The translations under genes and the position numbers were made by a program. The notes under the pieces were generated by a model that made no database searches, was not told where the DNA came from, and worked only from the letters and a program-made list of their open reading frames with translations. 10,992 nt of DNA from Candidatus Dormiibacterota bacterium. Its GTDB lineage: Bacteria > Chloroflexota > Dormibacteria > UBA8260. Positions 1 through 6,441 of the stretch are shown piece after piece (the first letter of the stretch is position 1; each line of letters begins with the position of its first letter). The DNA is taken from positions 1 to 10,992 of the forward strand of contig CATPBU010000235.1 in NCBI GenBank assembly GCA_955652455.1. The letters are read 5' to 3'.

Positions 1-419
<419 letters not shown>

Positions 420-440
420 CCCTGTCAACCGACATGTCCC

Positions 441-444
441 GGAG
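441..444 (+). promoter_or_regulatory. Ribosome binding site deciding the lipoprotein start
   Basis: A GGAG core lies 7 bases before the ATG at 452. Together with the signal peptide beginning right after that ATG, it favours 452 over the earlier in-frame GTG at 416, which overlaps the previous stop codon, and over the ATG at 434. Confidence 0.55.
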
Positions 445-451
445 AACCCGT

Positions 452-1231
452 ATGCCATCGCCGACGAAGCTTCTTCTCTGCTGTTCAGTGATCGCCGTCG
501 CCGGCTGCGGCGGCGCAAGCGCCAGCAACGGCCCTGCCGGCGCGGCCACCCCGTCCGCCTCGGGACGTGCCGGCGCAGGCACGGCCGGCCAGCTGGTCAA
601 GGTGAGTGGTACCAGCCTAACCCTGAGCACGACCAACGGTGATGTCTCCGTGGCGTACACCAGCGCGACGGCCATCACCACGACGAGCACCAGTTCCCCG
701 GGCGACATCGTCCCGGGCACCTGTGTCGCAATCGTCGGTCAGAAGGATTCGACGGGTGCGGTGACCGCCAGCACGGTGCGGCTCAGCCGGCCGGTCAACG
801 GCTCGTGCGCGGTCGGCCGGCAGGCGGGCTTGGGCGGCCCCAACGGATCGCCCCGCGCGTTCCCGTCCGGCGGCGCCCGCCCCTCGGGGGCGCCGGCCTT
901 GAAACCCAACACGGCTGTCGTCAGCGGCATGGTGACCGCGGTGACCGGAACCACCGTGACGGTCCGGACAACCGCGGGCGCGGCGAGCTCTGCAACAGTG
1001 CCGACCACGCTGTCCGTCACCGAGTCATCGCCGGCGACCGCGGCTGACCTCACCCTGGACAGCTGCGTTCGCGCCATCGGCCGCAAGGATGCGCAGGGAG
1101 TGGTCCAGGCCACGGCTCTGACGATTCAGCCGGCCAACGCCAGCGGCTCGTGCACCTTTGCCGGAGGCGGAGGCTTCGGGTTCGGCGGCGGCCGCGGGTT
1201 CGGTGGCGCGGTGCCGACACCGGGCGCCTGA
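452..1231 (+). CDS. Secreted lipoprotein with two DUF5666-like repeats
   Basis: The protein has 259 residues. It begins with a lipoprotein signal peptide: Lys6, a hydrophobic stretch and a perfect lipobox VAGC ending at Cys19, so the mature protein should be lipid-anchored outside the membrane. A low-complexity Ala/Ser/Gly linker follows. Two copies of a small beta-rich repeat come next, at roughly residues 46-119 and 157-234. Each has a GTxxTV-type strand opening, then a Cys, then an (I/A)(V/I)G(Q/R)KD turn, then a second Cys 28-29 residues after the first (Cys91/119 and Cys205/234). The matched Cys pairs suggest one disulfide per repeat. This pattern resembles DUF5666, a family of unknown function common in exported proteins of high-GC soil bacteria. 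The C-terminus (about 236-252) is Gly/Phe-rich. The start is set by a GGAG site; a GTG at 416 would add 12 residues. It directly follows the MacB-type permease, so it may be that transporter's extracytoplasmic partner or cargo, which is an inference from position only. Confidence 0.8.
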   Translation: MPSPTKLLLCCSVIAVAGCGGASASNGPAGAATPSASGRAGAGTAGQLVKVSGTSLTLSTTNGDVSVAYTSATAITTTSTSSPGDIVPGTCVAIVGQKDSTGAVTASTVRLSRPVNGSCAVGRQAGLGGPNGSPRAFPSGGARPSGAPALKPNTAVVSGMVTAVTGTTVTVRTTAGAASSATVPTTLSVTESSPATAADLTLDSCVRAIGRKDAQGVVQATALTIQPANASGSCTFAGGGGFGFGGGRGFGGAVPTPGA

Positions 1232-1251
1232 GCCGGCGAGGCGGCTGGCTC
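1230..1251. terminator. Hairpin between convergent genes
   Basis: GAGCCGGC (1230-1237) can pair with GCTGGCTC (1244-1251) around a 6-base loop, with one G-U pair in the + strand transcript. It overlaps the stop of the lipoprotein gene and reaches the stop of the HisKA gene, which lie 18 bp apart. There is no T-tract, so intrinsic termination is uncertain; it could be a weak bidirectional terminator or an RNA 3'-end stabiliser. Confidence 0.4.
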
Positions 1252-1489
1252 AGTCCCGGTCGGCGATGCGGTTGATGATCTCGTTCATGGCATCGAGGCG
1301 ATCGGCGACGGTGCCGAGCACCGCCTTCGCCTCGGGCGGCAGGGCACCGAACGTCCCGTCGTCGAGCATGGACACGTAGCCGACGGCGACGACGAGAGGC
1401 TGGCGGAGCTCGTGGCAGAGCAGCCCGAGCGAGTCGGGGTCGCGCACCGCCGGCGTGGCCGCGGGTTCCTGGCTGGAGATCTCTCCCAC
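1250..1489 (-). CDS. Stand-alone HisKA (histidine kinase phospho-acceptor) domain protein
   Basis: This small protein of 79 residues contains a classic H-box, CHELRQPL, with the phosphorylatable histidine at residue 26. GYVSMLDDG follows to complete the first helix, and the second helix of the DHp hairpin runs from about PPEAKAVL to NRIADRD. The protein stops there. The HATPase_c domain (N, G1, F and G2 boxes) that normally follows is absent, and there is no room for it before the convergent lipoprotein gene. No membrane helix or sensor domain is seen. It could therefore dimerise and carry a phosphoryl group but not phosphorylate itself. It could be a phosphotransfer or decoy partner for a kinase elsewhere, or the remnant of a truncated kinase. 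The start is taken as GTG 1489 because a -10-like TATCAT lies just before it. A GTG at 1543 gives a 97-residue form with a basic extension (MRRLPQWRRPR) and cannot be excluded. Confidence 0.72.
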   Translation of the reverse strand: MGEISSQEPAATPAVRDPDSLGLLCHELRQPLVVAVGYVSMLDDGTFGALPPEAKAVLGTVADRLDAMNEIINRIADRD

Positions 1490-1499
1490 TGTGCCACCG

Positions 1500-1505
1500 A
1501 TGATA
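1500..1505 (-). promoter_or_regulatory. Candidate -10 box for the HisKA-only gene
   Basis: Read on the minus strand, the hexamer is TATCAT, fitting TANNNT. It ends 10 bases before the GTG at 1489, so transcription would start about 3-4 bases before the start codon, giving a near-leaderless mRNA. No convincing -35 is visible at 16-18 bases upstream. Choosing GTG 1543 as the start would put this box inside the gene. Confidence 0.35.
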
Positions 1506-1572
1506 ACCGTGCGTGGTCGGCGCCATTGGGGCAGGCGCCGCACCTCGAGGGTGGGTTCGGCGGAGGCGTCGA

Positions 1573-1578
1573 TATACT
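1573..1578 (+). promoter_or_regulatory. -10 box of a leaderless promoter for the MMPL gene
   Basis: TATACT is a near-consensus -10 hexamer. It is followed by exactly 6 bases (cgcgcc) and then GTG 1585, so the expected +1 coincides with the first base of the start codon. This is the usual geometry for leaderless mRNAs in Actinobacteria and related high-GC lineages. No clear -35 is seen. An AT-rich hexamer stands out in this GC-rich background, and its position also argues for 1585 as the true start. Confidence 0.6.
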
Positions 1579-1584
1579 CGCGCC

Positions 1585-3819
1585 GTGCACCGGTGGGGTC
1601 GCTTCGTGTACGCGCGCCGCCGCAGCGTGCTCGGCCTCAGCCTTGTCGGCTTCGTCCTCTCGATCGTGGCCATCGCCACCGGTGGCGAGCCCAGGAACGC
1701 CAATAGCTTTGACTTCGAGTCGGCGCGCGGCTTCACCCTGATTGGCGACCAGCTGCCCGCGAACGGTGTCAACTTCACGCTCATTCTCAGCGACAGCGGC
1801 AGAGTCGCCGCCGACCCGGCCTTCCACGGGGAGGTGGCCCAAGCCCTTGCTCCGCTGGCCGCCGATCATCGCGTGGCCGGCATTCAGACGCCCTACACGG
1901 CGCCCGCTGCCACTGCGGCGCAGATGGTGTCTGCGGATGGCCACAGGATCCTGGCAGTGGTCTCGCTCAGCCCCGATTTCACGAACGCGCGCAAGCAGTT
2001 CGGCGAGCTGCGCGCCGAGGTCGCCGCGCCGGCTGCGCTCAACGTCGTCGCCACCGGTGACGTGCCGCTCGCGTACGAGTTCGACACCCTGCTCGCCGCC
2101 GACCTCCAGAAGGCCGAGATCGGCTCGTCATTGGTCGCACTGGTGCTGTTGCTCATCGTCTTCGGCACCGGCGTCGCGGCGCTGGTCTGCCTCGCCATCG
2201 GCCTGCTCGCGGTGACCGGTGGTGTCGGTGCCGCGCTGCTGCTGGCTCATGTCACCGACGTGTCGACCTACGCGCTCAACATCGTGACGCTGATCGGGCT
2301 CGGGATCGCCATCGACTACTCGCTGTTCATCGTCAGCCGGTTCCGCGAGGAGCTGGCGGCGGGTAGGGAGGTTGCCCAGGCCGTGTCCATCGCGATGGCC
2401 ACGGCGGGGCGGGCGATCCTCTTCAGCGGCCTTACGGTCGCGATCGGCCTGTCGGCGATGCTGTTCTACCGCGGCACCTTCCTGGTGTCGATGGGCATCT
2501 GCGGCGCGATCGTCGTGGCCGTGTCCGTGCTGCTGGCACTCACCTTCCTCCCCGCTGTGCTCTCGATGCTCGGCCACCGCATCAACCGTCTGACGGTGCC
2601 CATCCTCCGGCCCCGACCGCAAGGCCAGGGGATCTGGCACCGCATCGCGGTCGCGGTGATGCGGCGTCCCGTGTTGGTGCTGGTGCCGACCATCGCGGTG
2701 CTCCTCGCTGCCGGGTCGCCGTTCCTGCACATGCAGCTGGCCAGCACCGACGTCACCCAGCTGCCCCCGGACGCCGAGGCCCGTCAGGGTGCCGAGCTGA
2801 TTGCGTCGGCGTTCCCCAGCCAGGGCGCCAACATCATCGAGGTCGTCGTCGACTTCAAGAGCGGATCGCCGCTCTCGCCAGCCAATGTGGCCATCGCCGC
2901 CGAGATCAGCAAGCGGCTGCGCTCGACACGCGGCGTCGCCGCAGTGCGCAGCTACGTCGACGTCGATCCCGACCTGTCGGTGGCCGCGTACCAGCAGCTC
3001 TATGGCGGCGGCGCCGGCGGCTCGCTCCCGGCCGCTGCGCGTGACGAGGTGACGCGCAGGACGGGGCGCAGCATCGCTGTGCTCGACGCGGTCGCGCCCT
3101 ACCTGCCCGCCAGCGCGCCAGCGCACGACCTGGTGCGGACCATCCGCGGCGAGAGCGGCGTCGCGGGCGCCGACGTGGCGGTGACCGGCGACACCGCGTT
3201 CGACATCGACTTCGTCGGCTACATCGTGCACCAGAGCCCGCTCGCGGTCGGCTTCGCGATGGTCACCACCATAATCGTGCTGTTCTTCCTACTCCGCTCG
3301 TTGATCCTGCCCATCAAGGCCGTGCTGATGAACCTGCTCTCGCTGAGCGCTGCATTCGGGGCGATGGTGTGGATCTTCCAGGACGGCCACCTCTCAGGCC
3401 CGCTCAACATCACCGCTGGCGCCATCGATCCAACGCTTCCTGTGCTGCTGTTCTGCGTTGTCTTCGGGCTGTCAATGGACTACGAGGTCTTCCTGCTGAC
3501 GCGCATGCAGGAGGCCTGGCACAGGACCCACGACAACCGGCTCGCGGTGGCCGACGGCCTCGAGCGCAGCGGCCGTCTGGTGACCGGTGCGGCGGCGATC
3601 ATGATCACCGTCTTCGTCGCATTCGGCCTGGCGCGCGTGGTCACCATCAAAGCCACCGGGGTCGGCCTGGCCGTCGCCGTGCTCGCCGACGCCACCCTGG
3701 TGCGTGCGCTGGTGGTTCCGGCGCTGATGCGCCTGCTCGGCGGCGTCAACTGGTGGGCCCCGAGGTGGACGCGGCGGCTACCGGGCCGCGCCGTCGAGGA
3801 TGAGCCGGCAGCCGCCTGA
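1585..3819 (+). CDS. MMPL/RND-family transporter
   Basis: This is a 744-residue inner-membrane protein with the full twelve-helix MMPL plan. One N-terminal helix (about 14-34) is followed by a first extracytoplasmic domain (about 35-178). A five-helix bundle (about 180-335) comes next, then a helix at about 360-380, a second extracytoplasmic domain (about 381-548) and a final five-helix bundle. Both proton-relay Asp-Tyr pairs of the family are present: GIAIDYSLF with D244-Y245 and GLSMDYEVF with D632-Y633. The transporter should therefore be an intact proton-driven exporter. The end, NWWAPRW followed by a short basic-acidic tail, is typical of actinobacterial MMPL proteins. Known relatives export lipids, siderophores or small molecules; the substrate here cannot be inferred. 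GTG 1585 is chosen because the RWGRFVYARRR motif that usually opens these proteins begins right after it and a -10 box sits just upstream. An in-frame GTG at 1513 would add an Arg-rich 24-residue leader and is unlikely. The gene is monocistronic, divergent from the HisKA gene and convergent with the pyrophosphorylase fusion. Confidence 0.93.
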   Translation: MHRWGRFVYARRRSVLGLSLVGFVLSIVAIATGGEPRNANSFDFESARGFTLIGDQLPANGVNFTLILSDSGRVAADPAFHGEVAQALAPLAADHRVAGIQTPYTAPAATAAQMVSADGHRILAVVSLSPDFTNARKQFGELRAEVAAPAALNVVATGDVPLAYEFDTLLAADLQKAEIGSSLVALVLLLIVFGTGVAALVCLAIGLLAVTGGVGAALLLAHVTDVSTYALNIVTLIGLGIAIDYSLFIVSRFREELAAGREVAQAVSIAMATAGRAILFSGLTVAIGLSAMLFYRGTFLVSMGICGAIVVAVSVLLALTFLPAVLSMLGHRINRLTVPILRPRPQGQGIWHRIAVAVMRRPVLVLVPTIAVLLAAGSPFLHMQLASTDVTQLPPDAEARQGAELIASAFPSQGANIIEVVVDFKSGSPLSPANVAIAAEISKRLRSTRGVAAVRSYVDVDPDLSVAAYQQLYGGGAGGSLPAAARDEVTRRTGRSIAVLDAVAPYLPASAPAHDLVRTIRGESGVAGADVAVTGDTAFDIDFVGYIVHQSPLAVGFAMVTTIIVLFFLLRSLILPIKAVLMNLLSLSAAFGAMVWIFQDGHLSGPLNITAGAIDPTLPVLLFCVVFGLSMDYEVFLLTRMQEAWHRTHDNRLAVADGLERSGRLVTGAAAIMITVFVAFGLARVVTIKATGVGLAVAVLADATLVRALVVPALMRLLGGVNWWAPRWTRRLPGRAVEDEPAAA

Positions 3820-3827
3820 GCCGGCAG
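3801..3827. repeat. Direct repeat and hairpin at convergent gene ends
   Basis: TGAGCCGGCAG occurs at 3801-3811 and again at 3817-3827; the second copy contains the MMPL stop codon. The GCCGGC cores (3804-3809 and 3820-3825) are palindromic, so they can also pair with each other around a 10-base loop. This sits 6-30 bases from the stop codon of the convergent pyrophosphorylase fusion and could stop or stabilise transcripts from both sides. No T-tract is present, so a terminator role is only plausible. Confidence 0.4.
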
Positions 3828-3833
3828 AGGGGG

Positions 3834-6350
3834 TCAGTCGCTTGGGGTTGTGTCGACGACAGCCGCTGTCTCGGCGTGGCCGTTGACACCCTGCGCGACT
3901 CGGACCTTCTCGAGGTACTCGGCGACGAGGCGCCGTGCGGTCGCCTCGTCGCCGACGCTGGCGACGACGTGGTATGAGGGCTCGTCGGGGTCGGGGCGCA
4001 CCAGGACGAAACCACCGTCAACGAAAACCTTGAGACCGTCGACGAGGTCGACGTTCTGGCCGTGGTGATCCTCGAGCAACCGGCGCATCACCTTGCCCTT
4101 CGCCTCCCAAGGGCAGAACTCCGTGGCTGTGATGTAGGTCGAGGTCGGCAGCCGGCGGCGCATTTCGCTCAACGGGGTCTGGAACACGGCGCGCATCTCG
4201 AGCAACTTGACCAGGGTGTACATGGCGTCGTAGGCGCCGAAGAAGTACGGCCAGATGAAGCCGCCGTCGCCGTCCGCGGCCAGGCACGTGCTCGGCGCCG
4301 CCGAGGCACGCAGAACCGCCGAGGCCTCGGCGGGGGTCGCGGTGAACGAACCACCGAGTTCCTCGACCAGGGAGGCGATCCACTGTGGTGTGGTCGCCGG
4401 CGCCAGCACGATGCCAGGATGCGTCTGCATCCACCAGCTGACCAGGACACCGAAGGCTTCGTATGGGGTGAGGACCGTGCCCTCATCATCGATGAAGGTT
4501 ATCCGCTCGCCGGTGGCGTTGATCATGCAGCCCACGTCGGCGTGCACCGTCTTGCTGATCAGCGCCGTCTCGTCGGGCACGGTGCGGTGGTGCGGCTGTT
4601 CGTTGAGGCCAGCGTTGAGCGGGATGGCGGTGACGCCGAGCTCGTTGAGAATTCCCGGCAGCATCATCGACGCATGGCTGTAGTCGTAGTCGATGAGCAC
4701 GCGGAACCTGGCGGACCGGATGGCGGTGGCGTCGACGCTGGTGAGCAGGTGCTGCCGGTACTCGGCCTGAGGATCCAGGTACTCTATGTCACCCATCTCG
4801 TAGAACGCGGCCCGGCGAAAATCCTCGCGGAAGAACAGGCTCTCGAATTTGCGCTCAGCACGCTTGTCGATCTGCAACCCCTCGCCGTCGAAGAATCGGA
4901 TATCGGCGCTGCGCTGGTCGAGCGGTGAGACGAGCACGTGCACCCCGGCGTCGCAGTGGCCGACACGCGTCGCGAACTGGGTGACCGGGACAGGCACCTC
5001 ATTGAGGTCGCGCACGCAGGCGCCCGCACTCATCAGTCCCGACACCAGCGCACGCTTGATCATCCGCGAGCTCCGGGCGTGGTCGCGCGACACAGCGATG
5101 GTGGCGTTGCGCGGAAGCGTGGCGGCGAACGCGGCCCCAAGCCGGGCACAGAACTCCGGGGTGAGTTCGACGTTGATCAGGCCGCCCATGCCGTACGACG
5201 AGAACAGTCCCCGCCGCCACTCCCCTGCCCAGATCACGGACTCGTTGACCGTCGACCCCGGCTCCACCTCCTTGTGCGGCCAGATCTTGACCCCCGAGCG
5301 CACCCGCGAGCCGACACCGATGACGCAGTCGTCGCCGACGACGGTGTTCTCCTCGAGGAGGCTACCGTTCTTGACGGTGACGTTGCGGCAGATGATGCTC
5401 TGGCGGAGCCTGCAGTTCTCCCCGATATAGGAGTGCGGCCAGATCACCGTGTTGGAGACCTTGGCGTTGTCGTCGATGATCGTGTACTTGTCGATGACGG
5501 CGTGGCCGTTGATGAATGCCCCGGCCTTGAGCTTCACCTCGTCACCGATGAAGGCTGGACCCTCGAGCTGCACGCCGATGCCGAACTCGACGCCGTCGCC
5601 GATCCAAACGTTGCCCTCACGCCGGCCCGGGATGTGCAGGCGCACGTTGCCCTCGAGCGCATCCCAGTTGGCCTGCATGTAGGACTGGATCGACCCGATG
5701 TCACACCAGTAGCCCTCGGCGACGATGCCGAATAGGGGCTCCTTCCTGCGCAGCATCCGCGGGAACACATCCTGCGACCAGTCCACTGAGATGTCCGGCT
5801 TGATGTGCTCGAGGACGGACCGCTCGATCACGTAAATGCCAGTGTTGGCGTGGTCGCTGAAGACCTCTCCCCAGGACGGCTTCTCGAGGAAGCGCTTCAC
5901 CCGGCCGTCGGACTCGGTGACCACCACCCCGTATTCGAGCGGGTTGGGCACGCTCTTGAGCACGATGCTGGCATGGCTCTGGCGGCGGCGGTGCTCCTCG
6001 ATCACCCAGGTCAGGTCGAAGTCGGTGAGCGCGTCGCCGCTGATCACCAGGAAGGTGTCGTCGAGCAGGTGAGCGGCGTTGCGGACGCTCCCGGCCGTGC
6101 CCAGCGGCTGATCCTCGACCACGTACTCGACCTGCATGTCGAGGTCGGAGCCGTCGCCGAGGCGGTTGCGGATCTCGGCACCCAGGTACTGCAGGGTGAG
6201 GATCACCTCGGTGATGCCATGGTCGCGGAGCAGCCGGAGGATGTGCTCGACCACCGGTGTCCCCACCACCGGCACCAAGGGTTTGGGGTACTGGCTGGTC
6301 AGGGGCCGCAGCCGCGAGCCCTCGCCGCCGGCCATGACCACCGCCTTCAT
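3834..6350 (-). CDS. Sugar-1-phosphate nucleotidyltransferase / beta-helix / degenerate phosphomannomutase fusion
   Basis: The protein has 838 residues. Residues 1 to about 235 form a nucleotidyltransferase of the mannose-1-phosphate guanylyltransferase / glucose-1-phosphate thymidylyl- or uridylyltransferase type. It has the NTP-binding loop [11 protein letters not shown] (8-18), YPKPL with Lys23, GTAGS (84-88), the metal-binding SGDALTDFD with Asp106, EYGVV, FLEKP, NTGIYV and WCDIGS; all look intact. Residues about 240-375 are hexapeptide repeats of a left-handed beta-helix. From about 390 to 825 the protein follows the phosphoglucomutase/phosphomannomutase fold. Its active-site serine (Ser475 in VSPLD) is kept, but TASHNP is lost. 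The metal loop DGDGDR is NATGER (611-616), and the C-terminal phosphate loop RPSGTEP is RPDPDEP (785-791). The C-terminal half is therefore probably not a normal mutase. Similar fusions are known in cyanobacteria and high-GC bacteria, often annotated as mannose-1-phosphate guanylyltransferase. The expected role is making an NDP-sugar for the upstream glycosyl enzymes; which nucleotide and sugar is not determined. Confidence 0.9.
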   Translation of the reverse strand: MKAVVMAGGEGSRLRPLTSQYPKPLVPVVGTPVVEHILRLLRDHGITEVILTLQYLGAEIRNRLGDGSDLDMQVEYVVEDQPLGTAGSVRNAAHLLDDTFLVISGDALTDFDLTWVIEEHRRRQSHASIVLKSVPNPLEYGVVVTESDGRVKRFLEKPSWGEVFSDHANTGIYVIERSVLEHIKPDISVDWSQDVFPRMLRRKEPLFGIVAEGYWCDIGSIQSYMQANWDALEGNVRLHIPGRREGNVWIGDGVEFGIGVQLEGPAFIGDEVKLKAGAFINGHAVIDKYTIIDDNAKVSNTVIWPHSYIGENCRLRQSIICRNVTVKNGSLLEENTVVGDDCVIGVGSRVRSGVKIWPHKEVEPGSTVNESVIWAGEWRRGLFSSYGMGGLINVELTPEFCARLGAAFAATLPRNATIAVSRDHARSSRMIKRALVSGLMSAGACVRDLNEVPVPVTQFATRVGHCDAGVHVLVSPLDQRSADIRFFDGEGLQIDKRAERKFESLFFREDFRRAAFYEMGDIEYLDPQAEYRQHLLTSVDATAIRSARFRVLIDYDYSHASMMLPGILNELGVTAIPLNAGLNEQPHHRTVPDETALISKTVHADVGCMINATGERITFIDDEGTVLTPYEAFGVLVSWWMQTHPGIVLAPATTPQWIASLVEELGGSFTATPAEASAVLRASAAPSTCLAADGDGGFIWPYFFGAYDAMYTLVKLLEMRAVFQTPLSEMRRRLPTSTYITATEFCPWEAKGKVMRRLLEDHHGQNVDLVDGLKVFVDGGFVLVRPDPDEPSYHVVASVGDEATARRLVAEYLEKVRVAQGVNGHAETAAVVDTTPSD

Positions 6351-6395
6351 GCCCGATCCGCTCGTTCGGCCTCAGACGAATTCATCAGCGCGGCA

Positions 6396-6401
6396 ATCAT
6401 A
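6396..6401 (-). promoter_or_regulatory. Candidate -10 box before the pyrophosphorylase fusion
   Basis: On the minus strand TATGAT lies in the 91 bp gap between the GH57 fusion and the pyrophosphorylase fusion. It would start transcription near 6389, giving a leader of about 39 bases. A TCGACA resembling a -35 exists upstream but at 21 bases, which is too far. An out-of-frame ATG at 6385 lies in the leader. The gene may thus have its own promoter besides read-through from upstream. Confidence 0.35.
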
Positions 6402-6441
6402 GGCGCAGCCGGGTGCGGCGACTGTCGATCGAGGGCTCGGC

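Noticed and set aside
1513..1584. Upstream GTG start for the MMPL transporter
   Set aside because: It would add a 24-residue Arg-rich leader running through the TATACT box; MMPL proteins normally start just before the RWGRFVY-type motif.
2128..3231. Long minus-strand open frame (367 codons) opposite the MMPL gene
   Set aside because: The translation is rich in Arg, His, Asp and Gln with no domain pattern. It is the expected mirror of a GC-biased coding strand, and the + strand product is an unmistakable MMPL transporter.
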